Shown here: positions 35,945 to 46,315 of the stretch, one piece after another
Layout: each line of letters starts with the position of its first letter
Position numbering within the stretch: position 1 is the stretch's first letter
DNA from: Lunularia cruciata
Taxonomy: Eukaryota; Streptophyta; Marchantiopsida; Lunulariales; Lunulariaceae
Length of the DNA stretch: 64,000 nucleotides
NCBI GenBank assembly: GCA_948567375.1
Contig: OX419756.1
Coordinates: 45,176,552 to 45,240,551 of the forward strand
Direction of reading: 5' to 3'
Notes under the pieces: model-generated
Told to the model about the DNA's origin: nothing
What the model saw: the letters and a program-made list of their open reading frames with translations, nothing else
Database searches by the model: none
Made by a program: the position numbers and the translations under genes

Positions 35945-36075
35945 ATATCTTGGGGGCAGATTTCTCACATCTACTCTATTGGGGCTTAGCACTATTTTAC
36001 CCATTTTGTCTCACCCTTGTACGGCTTGATGGGGTCTTCTCATTCCTTTGTGTTTTTTATGTGGTCGCACTTTTC
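35945..36075 (+). repeat. Dispersed LTR-like repeat, copy B
   Basis: Shares gatatctt, gcagatttctcacat, 'ggggcttagc', 'attttaccc', 'attttgtctc', 'cccttgtac' and 'ggggtctt' with the copies at 62, 36664 and 37055 (inverted). Confidence 0.6.
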
Positions 36076-36663
36076 TCTAAATAAGAAGGATGCATTAATC
36101 TTTAAAAGATAAATTTAATACTACTTTTACAAATGGTGAGATGACTTACAAGACCTTAAAGAAATTGAGATGTCAAAACAAATAGGTTCCGTATTGGAAC
36201 CTCATCCCAAAACTAAGCATTGTCATGTTATGTTAGCTAATGAAGATTAGAGCAATTCTGCATGTATAAGTTATTGGACATTAATGTAATAAATTGCTAC
36301 CAAAGTTTTATTCAAGATTCAACATCAAAGACAATAGTTGGTAATTTCCTCAATTACCAACTTTATACCCAAATTTGCATATAGGCTCACAAAGTATAGA
36401 GGACTCTGCAAACAAAGGTCAAGTCTGTCAACATTGAGTTTGTTTTGGTATCCATGGTCTTGATTTACTTGATTATTTCTTAGCAAAGCAGACCAGAAGG
36501 AAAGAAAGGAACAACTGCCTACCAGCTCATGGCTGGACTCTTGTAGTGCTTTTTATGGGACTATACATGGTAGCTTTAGGGATTGGATCCATCAACTCAT
36601 GTGTCTTAGCTTTCAGATCCGTTAGATCCGTTGAAAAAAATCACATTTGCCCATTTTCTTATC

Positions 36664-36790
36664 TGGTTGGATATCTTAGGTGCAATAACGCAGATTTCTC
36701 ATGCTTATACTATCTAGGTTTAGCACCATCTTATCTCATCCTTGATGGGGTCTTCCTTTGTGTGTTGTATTTTCTCCAAGGTCACATTTG
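36664..36790 (+). repeat. Dispersed LTR-like repeat, copy C
   Basis: Reads gttggatatcttaggtgcaa, then gcagatttctcatg, 'tttagcaccat', 'gatggggtcttcctttgtgt' and 'tttctcc'. It faces copy D at 37055-37180 in inverted orientation about 270 bp away. Confidence 0.6.
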
Positions 36791-37054
36791 TTTCCATTTT
36801 CTTCAACTGGTTCTTCTTGTGTTAGCTTGGATGTCCAGATACAAGAACCTGATGCATGCTTTGTAGGTTATAGTGGCAACATTTCAGGAATAGAAGATTA
36901 CCGCATCCTTCAACAAAGGAATTCCACGAGAAATTTGATCATCAAGAGTTATCAAGTAGTTAGAGGGCTAATTGAGCAAGAAATTTCAGTAACAGGAGAT
37001 TATAGTCACAAATATCCCAGCAAGTATAAGTGTTAGGTGATGAAGGATGATTGC

Positions 37055-37180
37055 GTAAAAAAAATGACCCCGTCAAGGCGTACAAGGGAGAGATGAAAAA
37101 GGTAAAATGGAGCTAAGCCCCAATAGAGTCTATATGAGAAATCTGCCCTATTACACCTAAGATATCCAAGATATGCAAGT
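37055..37180 (-). repeat. Dispersed LTR-like repeat, copy D (inverted)
   Basis: The complement reads gatatcttaggtgtaatagg, gcagatttctcat, 'ggggcttagctcc', 'attttacc', 'catctctcccttgtacg' and 'gacggggtc'. It is the cleanest of the four copies. Confidence 0.6.
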
Positions 37181-37199
37181 AGTGTGGTCTACAAACAAC

Positions 37200-38108
37200 T
37201 AGAGCATCCTAAGAAGCATCACCTAGTGTGATTGCTCTTCTATGAATTGCACCAGCCATTGCCCTCTATAGAGCAATGGACAAACACTCTCTAAAATATG
37301 CTACAAAGTATGAGAGTGAGAGTGGTACCCATTGGTGCCTAACATGATAAGCTCTCATGCACTCCTTGACAAATGTGTCGAACAACGTGTCCATTGCTCC
37401 ATATATCTCCAAGGCTAGAGGAACACAAAGGTGACCCCGCTGCATGCCCCTATACTTGGAGACCTTGCAATCTATTGCTGCACTTGCCACCCATCCAAGG
37501 GATGGGTAATCACTCCCTCCAAAACTGTATCTCAAGTAGGGTCTATAGGTATGACATCCGCTACTATCACATGATCATCTCGGACCAAGTATAAGTCTGC
37601 CTTAAAACTATCATCTGTAAAGCATATGAATGCTCCTTCCAGACCAAGTATCCACTCTCTCATGCCATAGCAAGCACTCTGTACCTAATAGCATCATGGG
37701 TAGCTATCCTTTGTCCTCGAAAAGGATATCGTGTCATATGTCATCTAGTGTAGAAACACACTCACAAGTGAGTAATGAAGATGCAGATGCGTGGACCAAA
37801 CCTAGGCAAAACCTCATCAATGTAGAGAATGTAGTTGGTGCAAGTTGGAATGCCCTAATGTACGGTTTAGCTAGGATCCAAGAGCCTGCACCCTTGCCAA
37901 AGCAAGAGCAAAGACATGCTCTAGTAGCTTGTGGAATGGATGAGTCAACTATGAGAGAATATAGCGTATGCTCACATTATCGCTCCATCAAGGAAGACTA
38001 TAAACCTCTAGTCCAATCTGACAATAGTGAAGCAAAAGATGGAAAGTCCTCTTGTGGACTTGGGAATAGACTATCTCTCGTCTGCCGTATAACATCTGGA
38101 GAGAAAAG
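37200..38108 (-). pseudogene. Non-LTR retrotransposon, C-terminal nuclease-like part
   Basis: The minus strand continues the reading of 41958 downwards once copia B is removed (…KVEEG then SFSPDVIRQTRDSLF). It carries FGKGAGSWILAKPYIRAFQL, a Cys-bearing LLTCECVSTLDDI, VADVIPIDPT, VITHPLDG and, after a shift, KVSKYRGMQRGHLCVPLALE (37440-37500) and YFVAYFRECLSIAL. The ADV / VTHPL / K-x3-Y / PLA-E pattern resembles the restriction-endonuclease-like C-terminus of R2/CRE-type elements. I rate the element assignment as good and the nuclease call as moderate. A 176-codon plus-strand stretch here (37630-38160) is antisense shadow. Confidence 0.6.
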
Positions 38109-38113
38109 GATCC

Positions 38114-38553
38114 TATTAGAAAATACAGTCCCAAGGACCTCTCGCAATAACACATCATAAGGCCCATTAAACATGAATCAGATGACTAATAGGAAATAAA
38201 GTGGTTCACTCCCTGTCCAGAAGCTACCTCCACGGCTGAAACAGGCTCACACCACCTTTCAAACCTTTATTTCCATTGCACAGATGTATTTATAGACACA
38301 CACAAGGATAGTCCCTCTGTCATCCGTCTAAACTCTTGAACATAGACCTGCGGGATTTCATGAGTATTGACCACTCAAGATATCTAGTCAACCTTCCATC
38401 TTCCATCTTTAATACTCAACCTTGGAAGTTACTGAATATATATCTAAACAAGTGATTGCCCATGATTGCATGATACAATAAGGAGTTCCCATCAGTCAAA
38501 TTTTGCTCTTGCTCTTGATCAGGCAAGTCACTTATAGCAAGCCAAACATAACA
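38114..38553 (-). repeat. Copia B 3' LTR
   Basis: 440 bp. Plus-strand ends are tattagaaaatacag and gccaaacataaca, matching copia C (tgttagaaaatacag ... aaacataaca). The short inverted terminus is TGTTA/TAACA, with the first G read as A here. A polypurine tract (aaaggtggagtt on the minus strand) abuts it. Confidence 0.85.
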
Positions 38554-38627
38554 AACTCCACCTTTTGCTTATATCCACCTTATCATCTTAAAGAGCAACA
38601 TTGAACATTGAGCAAGTTCATGCATAA

Positions 38628-40145
38628 CTAGAACTTCTCAATGGGAATTGGTTTAGTCAACATATCAGCTGCATTTACCTTTGTGCCAATCTTTTGCACA
38701 TTGATTTCACCATTTGTCATGGCTTCCCTGATAAAATGATGTCTCACATCAATATGCTTTGGCCTTGAATGATATACTTGATTCTTTGCCAAGTGAATAT
38801 TGCTTTGGCTATCACAAAAAAGTGTGTACTTCATATTAGGGAGTCCTACATCCTTGGCTAATCTTTGTAGCCATATTGCCTCTTTGGCAGCCTCAGTTGT
38901 TGTCATATATTCCACCTCTATAGTAGAAAGAGCAACAGTAGATTGGAGAGTAGACTTCCAACTTACTACACCACCAACAAGTGTAAAAACAAATCCTGTT
39001 GTAGACCTTCTCTTATCCAAGTCTCCAGCAAAATCAGAATCTACATACCCTATAATTCCTCCTTCTTGGTCCTTCTCCACATCAAAGGTAATGCCGATAT
39101 TTACAGTCCCTTTCAAGTAATGAATTATCCACTTCACAACTTCCCAATGTTGTTTCCTTGGATTTGCCATGTATCTACTCACCATACTCACAACATATGA
39201 GATGTCTGGTCTAGTGCAGACCATAACATACATTAAACTCCTAACAGCACTAGCATAAGGGATATTTGACATTAATTTTCTCTCCTCATTTGATGGACAT
39301 TGCTCCAATGATATCCTGAAATGACTTGCCATTGGAGTGTTCACTGGTTTTGCTTTCTCCATGCCAAACTGAGCAAGTAAATTTTCCAAATATCTCCTTT
39401 GAGATATCCATAAATTTCCCTTGCTCCTGTCCCCATGGATTTCAATTCCAAGTACCCTCTTTGAAGAACCCAAGTCCTTCATATCAAACTCCTTACCAAG
39501 TTGTGCTTTCAATTTCTCCACCTCAACCATATCCTTTGCAACAATCAGCATATCATCCACATATAGTACCAAGATGATTAAATCAAATACTATAGGTCCA
39601 TGTAGCTTCTTGAGGTACACACAACAATCTGATTCACTTATGTTATATGATTGTTTCAACATGAAAGCATCAAATTTCATGTACCAAAGTCTTGGACTTT
39701 GCTTTAGTCCATATAAAGACTTTTGTAACCTGCAAACCAGGTTTTGGTTCCTTGGTACCAAAAAACCTTCAGGTTGATGCATGTAAATCTCCTCCTCCAA
39801 TTCTCCATGTAGAAAATAAATTGTAACATTTAGTTGCTCCAACTCCAAGTTAGGTAATGCAACTATTGCCAATAGTGCATGAATTGAAGATATTTTTACC
39901 ACTAGTGAAAAAATCTCATTGAAGTCAAGACCTTCTTTTTGGCTATAACCCTTTGCTACAAGCCTTGCTTTGTATTTATCTCCACCTGATTTTGGAAGTC
40001 TTTCTTTCCTTTGAAATATCCATCTGCAACCAATTGCCTTCTTTCCCATAGGCAATTTTTCAAGTCTCCAAGTTTGGTGTTTGGCCAAAGAATTTATCTC
40101 CTCTTCCATTGCACAATGCCACTTTTGACACTCTTGATTTTGCAT
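38628..40145 (-). CDS. Copia B reverse transcriptase and RNase H, 505-codon open frame
   Basis: The longest intact frame of the window. RT blocks in order are CRWIFQRKERLPKSGGDKYK, ARLVAKGYSQKEGLDF, LYGLKQSPRLWYMKFD, LILVLYVDDMLIVAKD (YVDD intact), KDLGSSKRVLGIEI, ISQRRYLENLLAQFGM and a RPDISYVVSMVSRYM block. RNase H follows with YVDSDFAGDLDKRRSTTGFV, ALSTIEVEYM, EAIWLQRLAKDVGL, FCDSQSNIHLAKN and HIDVRHHFIREAM, ending MLTKPIPIEKF. Together they would make element cDNA. The RT second-block Asp (usually VKTAFLHG) reads NVTIYFLHG, so that catalytic acid is lost. The frame is open but the product is unlikely to be active. Confidence 0.9.
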   Translation of the reverse strand: MQNQECQKWHCAMEEEINSLAKHQTWRLEKLPMGKKAIGCRWIFQRKERLPKSGGDKYKARLVAKGYSQKEGLDFNEIFSLVVKISSIHALLAIVALPNLELEQLNVTIYFLHGELEEEIYMHQPEGFLVPRNQNLVCRLQKSLYGLKQSPRLWYMKFDAFMLKQSYNISESDCCVYLKKLHGPIVFDLIILVLYVDDMLIVAKDMVEVEKLKAQLGKEFDMKDLGSSKRVLGIEIHGDRSKGNLWISQRRYLENLLAQFGMEKAKPVNTPMASHFRISLEQCPSNEERKLMSNIPYASAVRSLMYVMVCTRPDISYVVSMVSRYMANPRKQHWEVVKWIIHYLKGTVNIGITFDVEKDQEGGIIGYVDSDFAGDLDKRRSTTGFVFTLVGGVVSWKSTLQSTVALSTIEVEYMTTTEAAKEAIWLQRLAKDVGLPNMKYTLFCDSQSNIHLAKNQVYHSRPKHIDVRHHFIREAMTNGEINVQKIGTKVNAADMLTKPIPIEKF

Positions 40146-40346
40146 TGCCTCTCATATGAAGAAGGCTCATCATTCTATGTAAGAAGAGCATAAGCTACAA
40201 ATGAATCATCAAATCTCTTTGGAGGCCTTCTATCCTTATTTGGATACCTACTTTCATGAATCACTTCTGTGCTTTGCTCTTTTAATGGTTCACTTGGTAG
40301 ATCTACAAGAGGTGAAATGTCTTTATTTCCAAGATCAATATCTACT

Positions 40347-41049
40347 TTAACAAAATCTGACTGAAATTTTTTTCTTTTCTTTTGCTATAGTAATTGTCCT
40401 CATTGTACTAGTCTCATCAAAAACTACATCTCTACTCACAACAAGACAACACATTTCTGGATCCCATAATCTATATTTCTTTGTATCCCTCTCATATCCC
40501 AAGAATATACATTTTCTAGATTTGGGATCTAGCTTTGTCCTTTGTTCTTGTTGAATATGAACATAAGCTATGCATCCAAATACTCTTAGTGAACAGTAAT
40601 CCACATGCCTACTTATCTATTTTTCCATAGGTGTCTTACACTCAATAGCAGTAGAGGGAGAAATGTTTACCAAATGACAAGCCATATTTATTGTTTTTTC
40701 CTAAAAACTCTTCTCCAATCTAGCATTGCTTAACATACTTCTTGCTTTCTCCAAGAAAGTACAATTTATCCACTTTGCCACACCATTTTGTTGAGGAGTG
40801 GTAAAGTGATTGTAAAGTGTATAGTATGGTATGGTAAAGTGATGAATTATCCCTTCACTCTTACAATTTCTATCAAACTCTCCAAATTTTTATTCTCCAC
40901 CATTATCAAATCTCAAACACTTCACTTTCCTTCCAGTTTGTTTCTCCATCATCACCTTCCTATTACACAATGCTCACAGAAGTTTAACTTACAACTTTTA
41001 AGTCCCTTCAAAAGTTGTTGCTTGGACGATTCACTTAGACCCCTTTCAC
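40347..41049 (-). pseudogene. Copia B integrase with deleted core
   Basis: At the N-terminal side the minus strand reads SSKQQLLKGLKSCKLNF and EHCVIG (zinc-finger end). It then jumps to KQTGRKVKCLRFDNGG, QQNGVAKWINCTFLEKARSM and finally VFGCIAYVHIQQEQRTKLDP and CIFLGYERDTKKYRLWDPE. The segment carrying the first catalytic Asp is missing, and the catalytic Glu position (usually AERKN) reads AKWIN. The fragment cannot act as an integrase. Confidence 0.8.
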
Positions 41050-41472
41050 TCATATGACCCAAATGCAGGTGCCATAACTGAGTAAGATCTTTGGGATCTT
41101 CATTTTAAGAAATAGTACTTGCCACTCCTCTAGTGATGGTCTCTCCAACAAGCTCATAAAGATTCCTATCTTCTCGCCCTTTATTACAACCAATGCTCCT
41201 TTTGATACCTTGAGTATTCCATTTTCTGCTCCCCACCTCCAACCATTTGAGTCCAAAGTGCTTGGTGATATCAAATTCTTCCTTAACTCAGGAACAAGCC
41301 TCACATTAGCAAGAGTCCTCACAATACCATCAAACATCTTAATGCGTATTGTACCAAAGCCAATAGCTTTACAAACCATGTTGTTCATCATTACCGATCC
41401 TCCACTGAATGATTTGTACTCATAAAACCACTCCTTATTTGGACACATATGGTAAGAGCAACTTGAGTCCAA
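41050..41472 (-). pseudogene. Copia B protease
   Basis: A 140-codon stretch opens MDSSCSYHMCPNKEWF. The aspartic protease triad D-S-G is read D-S-S, so the active-site Gly is replaced. VCKAIGFGTIRIKMFDGIVR and VRLVPELRKNLIS follow, the usual protease tail leading to the pre-integrase region. It overlaps the gag end in a shifted frame. Confidence 0.8.
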
Positions 41473-41490
41473 TATCCATGACTCCTCAAA

Positions 41491-41823
41491 TTAATCTTTG
41501 TCTTGGGTAACACAAAGAACATCATCCACAACTCCAGATGACTCAGCAATGCTTGCTTGATCTGAAAGTTGACCTTTATCCTTGTTGGAATCAAGCCTCT
41601 TGTTGTTACAATCCTTCTTGAAATGTCCAACCTTCCCACAAATCCAGCACTTGTCTTTGAAAACACCAGTTCTAGACTTGGATCTAGATTTATTCCTGAT
41701 CTGATCTCTCTCTCTCTCTCTTGTCCTTCCTCTGATAAATAGAGCCTCTAAATTTGTCTTTTCTTGGTTGGGTCTTTGTCGCATCTCATTGGACAATAAT
41801 GTTGAAGTGACCTCCTCAACCTT
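41491..41823 (-). pseudogene. Copia B gag C-terminus with zinc knuckle
   Basis: Reads SKVEEVTSTLLSNEMRQRPN, a basic/acidic RTRERERDQIRNKSRSKSR stretch, then CWICGKVGHFKKDC, a perfect CX2CX4HX4C knuckle. The N-terminal two thirds of gag are absent: upstream sequence passes directly into LTR at 41815-41823 through the shared word ctcaacctt. Confidence 0.85.
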
Positions 41824-41953
41824 AGAAGTGACTGAATATATATCTAAACAAGTGATTGCCTATCATCCCATGATAAAATAAGGAGTTTCCATCAGTCAAG
41901 TTTTTCTCTTGCTCTTGATCAAGCAAGTCACTTATAGCAAGCCAAACATAATA
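41815..41953 (-). repeat. Copia B 5' LTR remnant
   Basis: 139 bp matching 38415-38553 of the 3' LTR base for base in length. The outer end is at 41953 next to the target copy gatcc. The inner end stops at ctcaacctt, which also occurs at 38415-38423. Confidence 0.85.
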
Positions 41954-41958
41954 GATCC

Positions 41959-42896
41959 CTCCTCCACCTTTGTCACATAAGTCTCCAAAACTGGCCTATC
42001 AACAACCACAAAATGAGAGGAAAGTAGGGGTGTCAAGAGAGCTCAACTACCCAAAAATGCTATAGGTGCAATCTCCTCCATAAATAGTAAGCCAACCCCT
42101 CCATGCAAGATCGGCTGAGCCATCTGTCTATGTGCCAAATCCCTTGTCACACACTCAAATGTCCTTGGTCCAATAAGATCACCAAAGACTCCCATAATCC
42201 TCCTATCAAAGGCTCTCAAACATGATAGGAAGGACGAGAGGGGAAGAACTGTATGGATGAGGTAGGATGGTTGACAAGCAATACTAGAGGAGAGTATACC
42301 AAATGCCACATGTGGATCTCCTAGTAATAGAAGGTCATCCACATGGAGAGAATCCTCTGCAAGGGCAGCACTTAAGAAGCATGTGACAAAATCCTCAAAT
42401 CCTACCGACACTCCAAGAACACATAGTCCATCTATACATATGATACACCTCTCTAGAAGCTCAAGGTGGGGAGGAATACCTAAAGGTAACCATGCCCTAC
42501 ACTTTAACAACTTGACTCTCAAGCCTATTAGATGTAGCTTGGTAGTCAAGTGGTCAAACTTTTTCCTAATTTGATCTATAGGGCCCACGATATGTGTATC
42601 ATCTACCAAGGAGGGAAATACACAACCAAGCATGTCCAAAGTAGTAGATAGGAGAGCTCTAAAGTGAGCCATGCCAAATAAGGTCCCCCTAAAGGATCTC
42701 CCTGATGTGTACTGAGAGCTGACTCTAAGATGGTGACTCTCTCTTATGAACCACTGTGTTGGTAGTAAAGGGAAGCACAAGAAACATAAAATGACCGCAC
42801 AAAAGGAATAAAACTCACCAAGGACCACCAGCCTCCCTAAGCTCTAAAGATGGATGGCTATGAGACATTATTAAAAGCATTCTCAACATCCACTTG
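41959..42896 (-). pseudogene. Non-LTR retrotransposon, RT palm and thumb
   Basis: On the minus strand VVLQVDVENAFNNVS spans the solo-LTR junction (RT motif A, D..NAF). THQGD with SGRSFRGTLFGMAHFRALLS follows (motif B'), then CVFPSLVDDTHIVGP (motif C; the usual ADD reads VDD, both Asp kept). IGLRVKLLKCRAW, GVSVGFEDFVTCFLSAAL, HVAFGILSSSIACQPSYL and HGGVGLLFMEEIAPIAFLGS come next. Long open frame: 42828-42043. The motif set is that of a non-LTR, not LTR, reverse transcriptase. Confidence 0.75.
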
Positions 42897-42902
42897 TAGG
42901 AC

Positions 42903-43587
42903 TATAACACCCATTTGTGCATGTGTGTGGTATTGTGATATTTAGCTATTACAAGTACTTGAGAGATATTATTTATATAGAGATAAAGGATGGTTCTAAA
43001 TTAGTCATGATTAGCTAAATTTAGTCATAGCTAAGATAGAGAAGATCTTACTTTAGAGGAAGTGGAAAAGATGAGCATCACTATTTTAGATTCTAGTGTG
43101 TTGACTTGGTATTATTCTTAGATGTTTGGCTTTGAGGAAAGAGTTGAGAACTCTTGGGCTTGCAAGCCTTTTTGTTTTGGATTCTTCTATAGTTCAAGGA
43201 TATCCCATGTGAAGGAATCCTTGACTTAGTGGTTGGGTCAAGATAAGATCACATGCTAGTGGAATATGCCCATGTGAATGGATATTCCTTGCTACTTTTT
43301 AACATTACTTGACTTTTAATCTAGTAACTTGAGTTACAACAGTAATTAGTAACTTTGGTGTGTAACTATTTCACAAGTATATAAACTAGGGGTGAGGAGG
43401 TACTCAACATCCTTTCATTTGCAACTATCTCTTTTTCATTGAGTTCTTTAGTGAGCAATGTCTTGAGTCTTGGAATGTTAGCCTTGGGGGAGTATGATGG
43501 AGTTGGGGCTCCTTGCTTTCCTAGTCCATGGTGCATTACCATAATAGCCATTAGAGGTTCATCTTGAGTAAGAGACAGGCCTGCTCA
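42903..43587 (+). repeat. Solo LTR family S, copy 2
   Basis: 685 bp, starting tataacacccatttgtgcat (TG changed to TA) and ending caggcctgctca. Perfect six-base flanks taggac lie at 42897-42902 and 43588-43593. It interrupts the non-LTR RT between GVATLG...EW and the VVLQVDVENAF block, whose reading is restored by removing it. Confidence 0.9.
43378..43385 (+). promoter_or_regulatory. Probable LTR TATA box
   Basis: tatataaa, 475 bp from the LTR start. Same offset and context as in copies 1 and 3. Confidence 0.55.
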
Positions 43588-43593
43588 TAGGAC

Positions 43594-44420
43594 AACCCAC
43601 TCCAGATGGATATCTAGGAGTGCCATAATGCCTAGAGATATAGCCTCACATCTTCCAAGTGTAGCTACTCCAAACTGATGTGGACTAAGGTGCTATTGAA
43701 AGTGAGAATGATGTTGAAGGACAATGGTATAATTGACCAAATGCAAAACGATCTCTCCAATATCAATCGGTCTAATGCCCCCATATCCTTCTCCATCGAG
43801 AGAAGTCAACTAGCACCTAACACCCAAATCACAAACATAAGAATGTCTCCTCTTGCTATGGCTGCAGCTACCTGAAACAACTTGGTAAAACCACTAGAAG
43901 GATCATTTGCCTGAAAGCTATCTCTAAGGTGCTCATAAACCATCCCTAACAAGCCTTCTGAGGAAAGGCGAGGAGTAGTGCAAAATGCTTTTGCAAAAAG
44001 TGACCTATCAAGACATAAAGGCTGCTCAGGTAGTAATCTAAGACCTCTAGTGGTAGTCACTCTACTGCTATAGGATGTAGTGGTGTAGGGAAGAGTAGTA
44101 TCATCAATAGGACTTGCCATAAACAAAGGGTGTAGCGCTCGTGTTGCTCTACTACACTCTCCCGCTTGACCCAATGTCCTACATTGTCATAATCAAGTGG
44201 AATCTATGGTATCCTATGGTGAAACATGTCTCCTAAAATGTGTAACCCTAACAGACTCCTCCTAAAGGGATGCCCAATCCCCCGCTTGAAATCAAAAAAT
44301 AAGCATGTTAGGTGTGTATTGGGCACACTCAATCTCCGCTGATAGTACTGCAGTTCAGGAGTAACTGACACAAGGCCAGACCTCATGGGAGGAGAATTGC
44401 ATATCACCCACATAATGAAT
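43594..44420 (-). pseudogene. Non-LTR retrotransposon, N-terminal RT part
   Basis: Minus-strand reading gives LSSEGLLGMVYEHLRDSF, GFTKLFQVAAAIARGDIL, then in shifted frames a LEKDMGAL and PHQFGVATLGRCEAIS block and ALLDIHLEW, just before the solo LTR. This is the finger region that precedes RT motif A in this type of element. The start of the reading frame was not found. Sequence above 44420 has no continuing similarity that I can see. Confidence 0.65.
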
Positions 44421-46129
44421 TAAGGCCAAGAAGCCTTAAACAAGTCAGGCTTAAATGTGTGGGGCTAGGTTGAACAATTTTGGGCCATTTTCATTAATAA
44501 TACTTGACATTTGGACCTAATATCCTAGGGATTAGCAACATCAAACCTATGTATTTCTCTTTTCTTTGTAGTTGATTGTAGGGAGGGCTGGCTTGTTGGA
44601 ATTCTCTTTGCTGGAATGCACGGCTATTAAAAAGTACAGAGTGGTCCTAAATAGCAATTCATTCACTAGTGGATCTCAACTGCACTTTTTGACTGGAAGG
44701 AACTTGGAGGCCTTTCAACAAAGTACCTTGTAAAAAAAATAAAATCTCCTATGATGCTTACCAAAAGCAGAAATATGTTGATAGTGAAGTGCATGCTATA
44801 GTGTAGGAAAAAACTAATGTATAGTTTTATGCAAGCATAAAAACCATTATGGAACTACATGTTACAAGGAAACATTTATTTAATGAAGTCATATAAATTT
44901 TCATGAAATCTGATAACCATGCACCCATTGACATATCTAAAATCATTACTTTGTCTTCAAATGTACTCTCCACTTCCCTAATAATAAAAGCAGTGGGTTT
45001 TTCCAAGATTAATCCTTCATGACAGACAAGTACAACTAGCAAGGGGACACAAGTACAACAAGGAAGAAAAAACTAGCTGTATCAAGCTCCAATTTTACAA
45101 TCAATATATGTGATCCTTTCTATCAATGGAGTGGGTGAAAATACATTCAAGAGATTATTGCAAACATGATGAACCTGTATCATACTTTTCACCTGACCTC
45201 AATATCTTGAAATGTAGTTTGTACAAACATAATTTTAGTTCTAAGAACATAAAATATATCAACTTTACCAAACATATTATCATTTGTCTCCTAATGCACA
45301 TATGCAAGGTGTAAAAATTCCAAAGCAAGCAAGTGTATGATAATGGTTAAAATTACTGTATGCTAAAGATCAAAGTGCAATAATAGAGCTTATAAGTATA
45401 CTTATGCTAAAGTTATGCAAAAAAGCTTCAGAGAACAATATGGGAAAGATTTCTAGTATAAGAATGGTTACAATTGTAACCATAATGGTAGGAGTTTGGG
45501 CCTTTCAATCTCTCTAATCTCAATATCTAAAAATGCAATTGAAAATAAATTCTTTTGAATAAATTCTTATTCCTCAAAAAAATGAATGCATACGCTTTGT
45601 AGAGTGTTCTTTTGTTCGATCTAATCATACTTACAAATATAAAAAATAACATTCAAATATTTGATTAAGCTTGGAGTACAAATGATGAAATGTATACATT
45701 AACATAAGAAAATTGAATTGAATGTAATATTTTTAGGAGAACATATAATAGAAAATAAGTAAAATAGATTTTAAGTATGAATGCAAATTGATATGCTTTA
45801 TAAGTACCATTTGCAAGGAACTAGTATGAATTGTGTAACTTAAAGGAGAATAATAGTCTTTTAGAGCAAATACAAAGGATATGATATATCCTAACATGAC
45901 TACATGAATCTTAAACAAAAAAAAAAGAAGTTGTGAAATTATCATAGTAGGCCATTGTTGTATAATGATGTAATAATATAAAAAACACCTAAAACATACA
46001 AAACAAAATTTTGGTTTAAAATCAAACATTGAGATGAACCTTTGCTTACTGTTCAACCAATGACCATTCCATCTTCTTAGTGAAGCCAGAAGCTTATGGA
46101 GATAATTCATATGAGTTTGGATGTTCTTC
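44421..46129. other. No recognisable gene
   Basis: AT-rich with short frames. The 151-codon minus-strand stretch at its upper end (46188-45733) is Ile/Phe/Tyr-rich and looks like chance in AT-rich DNA. Confidence 0.45.
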
Positions 46130-46315
46130 AACTTTTGATAGTAGCTTGGTTCTTGTTTGGTAACTTTAGTTGCTCTTGTGATTAACAAATTTTTTGCTAT
46201 AATAATCTCATATGTGTATAAAGAAGGGACAAGGAGAAACTTATCATCCTTCCATTTGCAACTATCACCATCTAATTGAGTCTTGGAGATGCTTTGAATT
46301 TTAGCCTGTCTTCAA
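46130..46315 (+). repeat. Worn fragment of LTR family S
   Basis: Shows the same order of words as the TATA-to-3' section of the solo LTRs: taactttagt, gtgtataaagaaggg, 'aggagaaacttatcatcctt', 'catttgcaactatca', 'attgagtcttgga' and 'ttttagcctg'. It is much more diverged than the three full copies. Confidence 0.5.

Larger units (their letters stand above)
38109..41958 (-). mobile_element. Copia B inserted in the non-LTR element (target duplication gatcc)
   Basis: The element occupies 38114-41953. The pentamer gatcc flanks it on both sides (38109-38113 and 41954-41958). The 3' LTR is complete (38114-38553). The 5' end keeps only 139 bp of LTR (41815-41953) joined straight to gag, so the rest of the 5' LTR, the PBS and the gag N-terminus are deleted. 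The order on the minus strand is gag zinc knuckle, protease, integrase with an internal deletion, RT and RNase H. Copia C (55241-57502) is the same family. Confidence 0.9.

Noticed and set aside
37630-38160. 176-codon plus-strand open stretch
   Set aside because: Antisense to the non-LTR element, and it crosses the gatcc border into the copia B LTR.
45733-46188. 151-codon minus-strand open stretch
   Set aside because: Ile/Phe/Tyr/Leu-rich string in AT-rich DNA, no motif, runs toward an LTR fragment.
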